A stretch of 42,101 nucleotides of DNA from Prosthecobacter sp. (GTDB lineage Bacteria; Verrucomicrobiota; Verrucomicrobiia; Verrucomicrobiales; Verrucomicrobiaceae). A program made the position numbers and the translations under genes. Under the pieces are notes generated by a model. It made no database searches and was not told the origin of the DNA. It worked only from the letters and a program-made list of their open reading frames with translations. The stretch is taken from NCBI GenBank assembly GCA_030833205.1, contig JAURHS010000014.1, positions 1 through 42,101 on the forward strand, in the 5' to 3' direction. The stretch's first letter is position 1; each line of letters begins with the position of its first letter. Shown here one piece after another: positions 1-7,004 of this stretch.

Positions 1-74
1 CAGCCCCAGCGCCAACCAAGCAGCCCCAGCGCCAACCAAGCAGCCCCAGCGCCAACCAAGCAGCCCCAGCGCCC
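1..74. repeat. 20-bp direct tandem repeat, about 3.7 copies
   Basis: Three identical head-to-tail copies of a 20-bp unit (cagccccagcgccaaccaag) occupy 1-60, and a fourth partial copy runs to about 74 before diverging. The array touches the left edge, so its real length is unknown. The unit contains no stop codon and 20 is not a multiple of 3, so all three forward frames stay open. The frame starting at base 1 gives a Pro/Gln/Ala/Ser-rich peptide that ends at a TGA at 85-87. It could therefore be the low-complexity C-terminal tail of a gene lying to the left, or a non-coding minisatellite. Confidence 0.9.
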
Positions 75-83
75 CACAGAGGA

Positions 84-112
84 TTGACAAGCGGCCCTGA
101 ACCGCGCATCCT
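84..112 (+). promoter_or_regulatory. possible sigma-70-type promoter for tRNA-Gly
   Basis: A perfect TTGACA lies at 84-89. Seventeen bases later, CATCCT (107-112) matches the -10 consensus at only three of six positions. Initiation would fall about 40 bases before the tRNA, a reasonable leader length. The weak -10 makes this tentative. Confidence 0.3.
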
Positions 113-158
113 CAAGCACTCAGGCAGCGCGGGAGCCCCAGGCCCCACGCCCCACCCT

Positions 159-232
159 GCGGGTGTAGTTCAATGGTAGAACACGAGCTTCCCAAGCTTG
201 ATACGTGGGTTCGATTCCCATCACCCGCTCCA
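159..232 (+). tRNA. tRNA-Gly (anticodon CCC)
   Basis: A complete cloverleaf of 74 nt with an encoded CCA end. The acceptor stem is GCGGGTG (159-165) paired with CACCCGC (222-228), followed by discriminator T229 and CCA at 230-232. The D arm is GTTC/GAAC. The anticodon stem CGAGC/GCTTG encloses loop TTCCCAA, with anticodon CCC at 191-193 reading GGG glycine codons. The T arm is GTGGG-TTCGATT-CCCAT. No neighbouring tRNA is seen. The sequence downstream is degenerate for about 760 bases, which could mean the tRNA once served as an integration target, but no repeat of its 3' end was found in the following 1.5 kb. Confidence 0.97.
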
Positions 233-644
233 ACCAACATCAAGGGTGCAACCGCCCCTCGCCTACCCAGCCAACAGCCCGCGGAGCGACTCCACCGCCG
301 CAGCATCGCCTCCCCTGATGGCCTGTTTCGCCTCCCGTAACCTGCTCACCTGAGCTGCCTGCCTTGAGCTCAAGAAGGAACAAGACAATCCCAGGCAGAT
401 TCACCGGGACCTCGGCAACCCATCAAGCCCTCAGCGCAACCAGCCTCACGACCTAAAGGAGAAAGGCGCCACACCATGATGCGCCCCTGCGCAAAGAGGG
501 CCAAATGAACTCACTTACCTTAGCTGGCTTCACACAGAGGGAGACAATACTGCCCACCACTACCCGCGCGAAACCTCGCCATGCAATCCGAAACAAAAAA
601 CCTTGCGAAGGGCTCCTGTTTCTCAATGGCGCTGCATCGCATTG
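233..644. other. gene-poor stretch with possible decayed coding sequence
   Basis: No intact gene is visible between the tRNA and the BRCT remnant. On the minus strand the frame from 400 down to a TAG at 263-265 is open and ends in a helical, coding-like peptide (AAQVSRLREAKQAI, then GGDAAAVESLRGLLAG), resembling the C-terminus of a real protein with no visible start. On the plus strand, 366-476 reads as a charged peptide (LKKEQDNPRQIHRDLGN ... DLKEKGA) that loosely recalls the helix-turn-helix of an IS3-type OrfA. The two readings overlap and at most one can be right. I see no promoter, terminator or RNA structure. Confidence 0.4.
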
Positions 645-968
645 CTAGGCCTTTAAGCAGTTGTCTTCAATGGCATCCCAAAAGTCGTTTTCATGAACGA
701 TCAGAATCTTATGACCTAAACTTCTCAAGTTCATCGCCTCTTCAACCTTCCGACCATAGCACGACTACGCCCAAGCGGGATTGCCATGCGCGCCGACAAT
801 CAGAAAATGCACTCTTGTCGTAATCGTGCTCGAATACTCACCACCCAAAGTGTGGATGAGATCTACCATTCGCTCTCGCGTCGAACGATGAGACGCTCCT
901 GTGAAGATGGATGCAGATTCAATTCTCCAAGTCAGGTTGCATCGTTTGCGTGCTTGCCTGGCTGGGAC
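645..968 (-). pseudogene. BRCT-domain protein remnant, interrupted by an amber codon
   Basis: Reading the minus strand from 968 to the stop at 645-647 gives a typical BRCT fold: SIFTGASHRSTRERM, then DLIHTLGGEYSSTITTRVHF, LIVGAHGNPAW, SCYGRKVEEAMNL and ILIVHENDFWDAIEDN. The Phe-Thr-Gly opening, the Leu-Gly-Gly turn, the hydrophobic strand LIVG, the Tyr-Gly-Arg-Lys helix and the conserved Trp near the end are all present. A TAG at 765-767 sits between Trp-Ala and Ser-Cys-Tyr-Gly, inside the domain. Upstream, the frame closes at a TGA (969-971) with no start codon before the BRCT opening, so the N-terminal part is missing; the adjacent HNH gene occupies that space on the other strand. BRCT domains bind phosphopeptides or DNA ends and in bacteria occur in NAD-dependent ligase and some exonuclease proteins; what this one was attached to cannot be told. 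Hand-counted G+C over 661-900 is about 49%, lower than its neighbours. Confidence 0.75.
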
Positions 969-994
969 TCAGTGCTTGGGTTGCTGTTGTGACC

Positions 995-1600
995 ATGCTG
1001 AGACGCTGTTTCCGAGAGCCCGTCGCCGAATTGGAGTTGGCGGCGGGGCTGTTGGCTGAGGCTGCAAGGGCTCACCAGGCGGGCAATAGCCTGGAGGCCT
1101 CAAGGCGGATTGTGGAGGCTGATTTGCCTGCGCTTAGGGAGTGGACCGAGTCGCTCTGGGGCAAGGCCAGCCCATGGCGAAGGCGCGTGAGCTGCGCGGT
1201 GGCCGGGCCTGCGCCTGGCCGTGGCCTTGGACCGCGCATGCCGGGCAAGGCGATGCGGGCGGCGCTGATTCAGCGCGATGGCTATCACTGCCGCTTTTGC
1301 GGGGTTGCGGTGATCCGCCACGAGGTGCGTCAGCGCATTGCCAAGCTCTATCCTCAAGCGCTGCGTTGGGGCCGAAGCAATGCGCAGCAGCATGCCGCCT
1401 TTCAAGCCATGTGGCTACAGTATGATCACCTTCAGCCCCACACCCGGGGCGGGCCCACAACGATGGAAAACCTGGTGATTGCCTGTGCGCCCTGCAACTT
1501 CTGCCGGATGGAGGCCAGCTTGGAGGAAGTCGGGCTTCTCAACCCCCTTGAGCATGAGCCCAGGCGAAGCAGTTGGGATGGGCTGGAGAGCTTTGCCTAG
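995..1600 (+). CDS. HNH endonuclease family protein
   Basis: Predicted 201-residue nuclease of the HNH (beta-beta-alpha metal) superfamily, which makes metal-dependent cuts in nucleic acid. A zinc-binding pair CRFC (residues 99-102) is followed by the core YDHLQPHTRGG (143-153, with Asp144-His145), then Asn159 and a second pair CAPC (164-167). That is the Cys4 HNH arrangement. Residues 1-60 are helical and charged and may recognise a partner or DNA. I start at the ATG at 995. An in-frame ATG at 911 would add 28 residues, but that stretch is antisense to the BRCT remnant and looks non-native. No methyltransferase or specificity gene is adjacent, so a restriction role is not supported; stand-alone HNH proteins also occur in mobile DNA. 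The substrate is unknown. Confidence 0.8.
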   Translation: MLRRCFREPVAELELAAGLLAEAARAHQAGNSLEASRRIVEADLPALREWTESLWGKASPWRRRVSCAVAGPAPGRGLGPRMPGKAMRAALIQRDGYHCRFCGVAVIRHEVRQRIAKLYPQALRWGRSNAQQHAAFQAMWLQYDHLQPHTRGGPTTMENLVIACAPCNFCRMEASLEEVGLLNPLEHEPRRSSWDGLESFA

Positions 1601-1677
1601 CCGGGTCGGTGACCTAGGAAGGTGAGTGGGTACCTGCGCTAGGCGCGGCAATCAGCAGGGGTGTAGTCTCAGTGCTG

Positions 1678-1698
1678 GGGTGAGCGACGACATCACCC
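1678..1698. terminator. weak hairpin between convergent genes
   Basis: GGGTGA (1678-1683) and TCACCC (1693-1698) form a 6-bp stem with a 9-base loop between the convergent ends of the HNH gene and the NHL-repeat gene. There is no T-tract on either side, so intrinsic termination is uncertain. The rest of 1601-1743 shows nothing else. Confidence 0.25.
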
Positions 1699-1743
1699 AA
1701 CCTTGCCGCAGAGCGTCCATCTTCGGCGCGGCTTGGGCTTTGC

Positions 1744-2808
1744 TTAGCGCTCGCATTTGAGGATGCGGTCGTTGTAGCTGTCGGTGATGTAGAGCTCGCC
1801 GCTGCCGGGGTGAACGGTGACGCCGTGGGGTCTGGCGAGTTCGGCGTTTTTGGGGTCGCCGCCAAGGCCGGCCTTGCCCATCTTGCCAGTGCCGGCGATG
1901 CGTTCGATGCGGCCGGTCGCAGGGACATAGCGGCGCACGAGGTGGTTCTCGGCGTCGGCAATGATGACGCTGTCGTCGCGGTCCACGCAAAGGTGTTTGG
2001 GACCGTTGAGGGCGGCATCAAGGGCGGGGCCGCCGTCGCCATGGGCGCCAACTTTGCCGCTGGCGTTGATCACGGTGCGGATGCGGCCATCGGGGCTGAC
2101 CACGCGCAGGGCATGGCCGCCGCGCTCGAGGATGTAGAGGTTGCCCTTGCTGTCTTGGGCCGCGGCGCGGGGGTCAACCAAGGGTTCTTCGCTGGCCAGT
2201 GCGCCGTCCTTGGGCTTGCCCTTGCGGCCGTTGCCGGCAAGGACGCGGGATTGGTGGGTTTTCAGGTCGAGCTCGATGACCTGCTGCAGGTTGGCGATGT
2301 GCAGTTTGCTCTTGTCGTGGCTGAGGGTGATGCAGTAGGGGCCATGGCCGCGTTCCTTGCCCTTGGGGGCGCTCCATCCTTCCACGGCGCGCACGATGCG
2401 TGAGCGCACATCAATTTCTCGGACTCGGCCATTCCAGGGGGCGGCGATGAGTAGGTTGTCAGTGGGCAGGATGGCAAAGTTGTGCGGGCCGTTGAATTGG
2501 GCTCGCAGGGCCGGGCCGCCGTCGCCGGAGTCGCCGGCTTTGAGTTGGCCGGCGATGTGGCTGAGCTGTCCGCCGCCATCCACCTGCAGGAGGCGGTTGC
2601 CGGAGACCATCTCGATGATCCAGAGGTGGCCGCCGGAATCGAATTCGCATCCGAAGGGCTCGCGCAATTTGGCCTCGGTGGCGGGAATGTCCACTTCGGG
2701 GCGGTTGCCGCCGGCCACCAACAGCAGGCGTTGGGCCTGGGCGGTGGCCAGGCTGAGGCTGGCCAGGGTGAGGAGGAGCAGGCGGCTGAGGGGCGCTTTG
2801 GGCTTCAT
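1744..2808 (-). CDS. secreted NHL-repeat beta-propeller protein
   Basis: 354 residues starting at ATG 2808. A signal peptide is clear: basic MKPKAPLSR, a hydrophobic core LLLLTLASLSLA, then a TAQAQ cleavage region. The rest is a run of NHL-type propeller blades, each with the pattern of a Gly-rich turn, a hydrophobic strand and an Asp: GDGGPALRAQFNGPHNFAI, GPYCITLSHDKSKLHIAN, DPRAAAQDSKGNLYILERGG, GDGGPALDAALNGPKHLCVD and a final ARPHGVTVHPGSGELYITDS. Such propellers act outside the cytoplasm as binding scaffolds and sometimes as lyases or hydrolases; no catalytic residues can be assigned. It lies 28 bases downstream of rluD on the same strand and may be cotranscribed. A longer open frame continues upstream but is a shadow of rluD. 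Confidence 0.85.
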   Translation of the reverse strand: MKPKAPLSRLLLLTLASLSLATAQAQRLLLVAGGNRPEVDIPATEAKLREPFGCEFDSGGHLWIIEMVSGNRLLQVDGGGQLSHIAGQLKAGDSGDGGPALRAQFNGPHNFAILPTDNLLIAAPWNGRVREIDVRSRIVRAVEGWSAPKGKERGHGPYCITLSHDKSKLHIANLQQVIELDLKTHQSRVLAGNGRKGKPKDGALASEEPLVDPRAAAQDSKGNLYILERGGHALRVVSPDGRIRTVINASGKVGAHGDGGPALDAALNGPKHLCVDRDDSVIIADAENHLVRRYVPATGRIERIAGTGKMGKAGLGGDPKNAELARPHGVTVHPGSGELYITDSYNDRILKCER

Positions 2809-2836
2809 GGCGGGTGGAGTGTGCAGGGCTTGGACC

Positions 2837-3763
2837 TCAGGCGCCAGCTTCAAGTGTGGCGGTCCAGGGATGAAATTCGGCGGGGATGGGAGCTTCAAAG
2901 TGCAGGGGCTGGCCGCTGATGGGGTGCTCGAGGGCGAGTTTCCAGGCGTGCAGCATGAGGCGGCCGGTGCTGATGGGGTCGCGCTTGGGGTTGCCGTAGA
3001 TGGGATCGCCCAAGATGGGGTACCCCAGGCATTCGCGCATGTGCACCCGGATCTGGTGGGTGCGGCCGGTGAGCAAACGGCAGCGGATGAGGGCGCAACC
3101 CTGATGCAGGGCCACCTGTTGCCACTCGGTGACTGCGTTTTTGCCTGATCCATCCAGACTGACGCACATGCGCTTGCGGTCCACGGGGTGGCGGGTGATG
3201 TGGTTTTCCAGACGACCCTCGCGGGTTTTGGGTTGGCCGCTGATGGCGGCGAGATAGATCTTGCTGAGGCTGCGCTGGGCAAAGGCCTCGGAGAGCCTGC
3301 GGTGGGCGTTGTCGCTCTTGGCCACCACCATGACGCCGGAGGTGTCCTTGTCGAGGCGGTGGACGATTCCGGGGCGCAGTTCTCCGCCAACGCCGCTGAG
3401 GTCGTCGCAGTGGTGCAGCAGGGCGTTGACGAGGGTGCCGTCGGGGTTGCCGGCGGCCGGGTGCACGACCAAGCCCGTGGGTTTGTTGAGGATGAGGATG
3501 TCGCGGTCTTCAAAGAGCACATCCAGGGCGATGTCCTGGGCAACCACCTCGACGGGCTGGGGCGCGGGGATTTCTACCTCCAGCAGGTCTCCGACCCGGA
3601 CCTGGGCGCTGGCCTTGACGGCTTGGCCATTGAGGCGAATGTGGCCGCCACGCATCAGATCCTGCAGCCGGGAGCGCGAAAGTTCGGGCAGGCGCGCAGC
3701 CAGCAGTTTGTCCAAGCGGTTGAAGGCCAGGTCTTCGGCTTGCAGCGTCCAGTTCACGGCCAT
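2837..3763 (-). CDS. rluD: RluA/RluD-family 23S rRNA pseudouridine synthase
   Basis: 308 residues from ATG 3763. It isomerises selected uridines to pseudouridine in large-subunit rRNA. Residues about 14-70 form an S4 RNA-binding domain (NRLDKLLAARLPELSRSRL ... GDLLEVEIP). The catalytic domain has the RluA-family signature HRLDKDTSG at 135-143, with Asp138 as the catalytic aspartate, preceded by LNKPTGLVVHP and followed by LTGRTHQIRVH and GDPIYG. The open frame extends 39 codons further upstream to 3880, but that extension has no family resemblance and would run into the promoter space of the divergent kinase gene, so the shorter start is preferred. The S4 domain and length fit RluD best; the exact target sites are not provable from sequence. 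Confidence 0.9.
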   Translation of the reverse strand: MAVNWTLQAEDLAFNRLDKLLAARLPELSRSRLQDLMRGGHIRLNGQAVKASAQVRVGDLLEVEIPAPQPVEVVAQDIALDVLFEDRDILILNKPTGLVVHPAAGNPDGTLVNALLHHCDDLSGVGGELRPGIVHRLDKDTSGVMVVAKSDNAHRRLSEAFAQRSLSKIYLAAISGQPKTREGRLENHITRHPVDRKRMCVSLDGSGKNAVTEWQQVALHQGCALIRCRLLTGRTHQIRVHMRECLGYPILGDPIYGNPKRDPISTGRLMLHAWKLALEHPISGQPLHFEAPIPAEFHPWTATLEAGA

Positions 3764-3881
3764 GACACTGAGATTTGAAAACCATTTGGCAAACTGAAAC
3801 TTCACTGGCAGGACTGATCTGAACAAGAGCCTGCCCCATGGCGTCCAATCTGCGACCCAAGCCCGCCCTTTTGATCGCACC
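3764..3881. promoter_or_regulatory. divergent intergenic region (rluD / kinase)
   Basis: 118 bases between two divergent genes must hold promoters for both. It is less G+C-rich than the flanking genes, but I could not identify convincing -35/-10 pairs or an operator. Confidence 0.3.
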
Positions 3882-6290
3882 GTGTACCCGCCCCCCGATC
3901 CCGTCTATCTGAGCACCTGTCCGGTTTGCCAAAACCAGATTGATGTCAGCTCGCTTGACCCCTTCACAAAGTTGAAGTGCCCCTTCTGCGGTCAGATGGT
4001 GCGGGTGCGCCGCAAGTTCGATCACTTCCTGATTGTGCGGCAGATTGGTGAAGGCGGGATGAGCCGGGTGTTCGAGGCCGAGGACGAGACGCTTGGCCGC
4101 CGCGTGGCCCTGAAGATTCTCAATCAGCGTTACAGCCGTGACGCCACACGCGTGGAGCAGTTTAGGCAGGAGGCGCTGATCACGGCCAATGTCAATCACC
4201 CCAATGTGATCAAGCTCTTCTCCGTGGGCTACGATCAGGGGTACTTCTACATTGCCATGGAGTTGGTTGGCGGTGGCAGTCTCGAGCAGCGCATCCGCCG
4301 CGATGGCCGCATCGAGGAGGGAGAGGCCCTTCACATTGGTGTGCAGGTGGCCGAGGGCCTGCGCGCTGCGCAACAGATGGGCCTGATTCACCGCGATGTG
4401 AAGCCGGCCAATATTCTCTTCACGGAAACTGGCACAGCCAAGGTGGTGGACTTTGGTCTGGCGCTGTTTGCAGACAGTGGCAATGCCGACAGCGGCGAGA
4501 TTTGGGCCACGCCTTATTATGTGGCACCGGAGAAAATCCTCGATCACCGCGAGGACTACCGCAGCGACATCTTCAGTCTGGGAGCCACGCTCTATCACGC
4601 CCTCACCGGGCGGCCGCCGCACAAGGCGGACACCGACAGCATCGAGCAGTTGCGCATGATCAAGTGCCGCCGCGTGGCCTTGGAGGACAGCGGCATGCGC
4701 TACGCGCCGCGCACCATTCATGCGATCAACCGCATGTTGGCCTTCAGGCCACAGGAGCGCTGTGCCAATTACGATGAGACGGTGGATGAGCTGCGTCTGG
4801 CTGAGGGTCTGCTCAATCAACCGGCCGTGACCGTGAGTTGGTGGCACAATCGCCGGCTGCGCTGGGCCATGGCCGCGCTGCTGCTCTTGAGCCTGAGCTT
4901 TCTGGGCTGGCGGGCGGCACAAAACCGCGAGCGTCGTGCCGCCGCGGTGACCCAGCGCGGTGAAACCAGCCGCGAGGCGCTCACCGGCGATGAGGTCAGC
5001 CTGCGCGCGGGGGCCCAGCGCAAGGGCACCGTGGCTGAGCGCTTCATGGAGGCAAGGCGCATGATGCTGGAGCAGCGCCTGTTCTCCCAGGCCCTCAACC
5101 GCTTCGAGCAGTTGCTGCGTGAAAACCTCAGGCAGCCCACGCTGAGTTGGACCCGGATCAATGCGGCGATTTGTCAGATGCACCTGGGCAACAATGACAA
5201 GGCCACCGCACTGCTGCGCGAATTGATGGGCACCAAGGTGACGGGCGACAACAATCTCTTGAGCCCTGCCCTGGCGCAGTTCTTTTCCAACCTTGGCGCA
5301 CAGTTTGCCACTGCAAAACTGCCAGCCTCCGAAACCACGAACCTCAGTTACCGCAGCGGCGATGAATCGCTCATGGGTCTTCTTCTCCACGGCCTGGCTC
5401 ACTGGCATTACGGCGAGGTGCGGGCGGGCGCCACGCTGCTTGGCCGCTTTGCCAGCGAGCTTTCTTCAATGGATAAGAGCGGGCCCTTGAGCTGGATGCG
5501 TGAGTATGGACGATTGGTGCAGGCCATTGAACCGATGATGAAGCGCGCCCTGCAATGGACGCAGCCCGCGGTGCCTGAAGATGAAAAGGGTTGTGTGGCT
5601 GCACTCGCCGATCTTGAGGCCAAGCTCAGGGAGGTCGAGCAGGCTCCCAATCTTCGCCTTTTGTTGCAAAGCTGGGCCAGCCCGCTGCGGGCCAAGCTGG
5701 AGACGCTGCGCCTGCAACGCGAGCGCAGTCTACTCGCCAGAGAGGCGGGCCGCTGGCCCTCGGAGCTCACTCAATGGCGCAGGGCTCTGGAAGCCTTGCC
5801 GGCTGTGGCCGCCGACTACGACCACGCCCGTGCCCTGGAAGTGTTGCGCAGCATGAGGTTCGAGGCCGCCGACATCCAGGCCGCCTTGCAGGCCCAACGC
5901 TACCTCCACGAAATGTCGCGTCGAATGCTGGATCGCCTGATCGCCGGCCTCAACCCTCAGGTGGGGCTCAACCTCAATCTGCGCGGTCGCCACGGCGAGC
6001 CCCTCTCAGGACGCCTGAGCAGCATCAATCTCCAACAATTGCGACTGCAAGGCAGCTCGGGCAGTGCGTTGACCCTGCCCCTCTCTCGGGTGGCTCCAGG
6101 ATCCTGGATTGAGTTGGCACTCAACGCGGCGCAGGCCTGCACCGACAGCACGGAACTTTATCAACGGCAGGAAGAAATCGCTGCCTTTGCCCGCACCCAC
6201 GGCCTGCGCGACCTGGCCAATACGCTGGCCTCGAACCTGATGGAGGAGAGCCGCGGGTTTCGGCAGCGCTGGAGCCGCCTGATTCAGTAG
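3882..6290 (+). CDS. zinc-ribbon Ser/Thr protein kinase, membrane-anchored, with helical C-terminal domain
   Basis: 802 residues from a GTG start. The N-terminus carries a small zinc ribbon (CPVC 13-16, CPFC 33-36). A complete Hanks-type kinase follows: glycine loop GEGGMS (56-61), catalytic lysine in VALK (Lys78), HRDVKPAN (170-177, Asp172), DFG (190-192), APE (215-217). After the kinase come WWHNRRLRW and one membrane segment (about 329-344), so the remaining 450 residues should lie across the cytoplasmic membrane. That part is rich in helix-forming, TPR-like sequence (for example around 380-450) and probably senses or binds something. All catalytic motifs are intact, so an active kinase is expected; the substrate is unknown. 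The GTG start is chosen because the first downstream ATG (Met39) would remove the zinc ribbon. The gene stands alone, 16 bases from a convergent gene. Confidence 0.9.
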   Translation: MYPPPDPVYLSTCPVCQNQIDVSSLDPFTKLKCPFCGQMVRVRRKFDHFLIVRQIGEGGMSRVFEAEDETLGRRVALKILNQRYSRDATRVEQFRQEALITANVNHPNVIKLFSVGYDQGYFYIAMELVGGGSLEQRIRRDGRIEEGEALHIGVQVAEGLRAAQQMGLIHRDVKPANILFTETGTAKVVDFGLALFADSGNADSGEIWATPYYVAPEKILDHREDYRSDIFSLGATLYHALTGRPPHKADTDSIEQLRMIKCRRVALEDSGMRYAPRTIHAINRMLAFRPQERCANYDETVDELRLAEGLLNQPAVTVSWWHNRRLRWAMAALLLLSLSFLGWRAAQNRERRAAAVTQRGETSREALTGDEVSLRAGAQRKGTVAERFMEARRMMLEQRLFSQALNRFEQLLRENLRQPTLSWTRINAAICQMHLGNNDKATALLRELMGTKVTGDNNLLSPALAQFFSNLGAQFATAKLPASETTNLSYRSGDESLMGLLLHGLAHWHYGEVRAGATLLGRFASELSSMDKSGPLSWMREYGRLVQAIEPMMKRALQWTQPAVPEDEKGCVAALADLEAKLREVEQAPNLRLLLQSWASPLRAKLETLRLQRERSLLAREAGRWPSELTQWRRALEALPAVAADYDHARALEVLRSMRFEAADIQAALQAQRYLHEMSRRMLDRLIAGLNPQVGLNLNLRGRHGEPLSGRLSSINLQQLRLQGSSGSALTLPLSRVAPGSWIELALNAAQACTDSTELYQRQEEIAAFARTHGLRDLANTLASNLMEESRGFRQRWSRLIQ

Positions 6291-6306
6291 GTGACGGCGG
6301 CAGGGC

Positions 6307-6990
6307 TCAAGCGCCCGGGGCGGGCGCGGCACGCAGGCTCAGCCTGAGCCCTTGCGGCAGTACCTCCACCGCGCCGACGCGCTGCAGAAAGCCCAGCACT
6401 TTGGGATGTTCGCGATAAGGGCCCAACAAGGTCCAGGTGCCCATAGCGCCAACAAAGCCCTCCGGCACTTCGTGTCCGGGAACTTCCACTCCCACCACGC
6501 GCGCGTCCAGTCCAGTCTCCGGCGTCTCAGGCTTGTAAAGCACCCGCCCATTGAGAAAACGCCGCCCCTCGCCCACCAACGGCAGGGGGTTGAGCGGGAG
6601 ACTGGCCTGCATCACCAGGACTCCCCTGCCCGGGTCAAAAGCCAGCAGCCGCAGCATGTCGCGGTAGCTGCCGTACGCTCCCTCGGGGGCCAGACGCAGC
6701 AGTCGGTTGAGGTCATCCACGCTGAGGATCAGCTCGCCTTCGCCACTTTGCTCAACGGCCCGCTGCAAACGGGCCTGCAAGGCCGCATCTCCCTGAGGGC
6801 TGGGCAACGGAGGCAGCGCGGCAGGTTGAGCCTGGGCAAAGACTGCGATGGCGCGATCCTGTTGGATCAGGCTGTACAGGCTCCACGCGATGATGCCGAC
6901 AAAGACAAAGACCGCCATCGCGATGATGGCACAACCGTAAAACGGGCTGAAGCTCGAGACTGGCTGTTTGGAGGTTGGGGCTGAAGTCAT
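6307..6990 (-). CDS. membrane-anchored protein of unknown function
   Basis: 227 residues. A single hydrophobic segment (about 17-41, FYGCAIIAMAVFVFVGIIAW) near the N-terminus suggests a type II anchor with the remaining ~185 residues outside the cytoplasm. That part has helical sequence (ALQARLQRAVEQ) and then alternating strands (GELILSVDDLNRLLRL, GVLVMQASLPLNPL, FLNGRVLYKPE), reminiscent of lipid- or peptide-binding beta proteins, but I do not recognise a family. It starts 14 bases after the IscU-like gene on the same strand, so the two are probably cotranscribed; the functional link is unclear. Confidence 0.7.
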   Translation of the reverse strand: MTSAPTSKQPVSSFSPFYGCAIIAMAVFVFVGIIAWSLYSLIQQDRAIAVFAQAQPAALPPLPSPQGDAALQARLQRAVEQSGEGELILSVDDLNRLLRLAPEGAYGSYRDMLRLLAFDPGRGVLVMQASLPLNPLPLVGEGRRFLNGRVLYKPETPETGLDARVVGVEVPGHEVPEGFVGAMGTWTLLGPYREHPKVLGFLQRVGAVEVLPQGLRLSLRAAPAPGA

Positions 6991-7004
6991 CAGAGGCGAC
7001 GCGC

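Noticed and set aside
1..74. CRISPR array
   Set aside because: The copies are directly adjacent with no spacers; it is a simple tandem repeat.
205..232. tRNA 3' end as an attachment site
   Set aside because: No second copy of this segment was found to the right, and there is no integrase gene in the window.
112..306. Minus-strand 64-codon frame containing GDGNRTHVSSLGSS
   Set aside because: It is the antisense of the tRNA-Gly gene, a well-known source of false small proteins.
581..992. Two small plus-strand frames (581-823, 786-992) as genes
   Set aside because: They lie opposite the BRCT remnant and have no ribosome site or recognisable sequence.
1744..3543. A single 599-residue minus-strand protein
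   Set aside because: The first ~245 codons are an out-of-frame shadow of rluD. Only the part from ATG 2808, which starts with a signal peptide, is real.
3510..5408. 632-codon frame antisense to the kinase gene
   Set aside because: It mirrors a gene with complete kinase motifs; composition is His/Leu/Ala-rich and typical of an antisense shadow in G+C-rich DNA.
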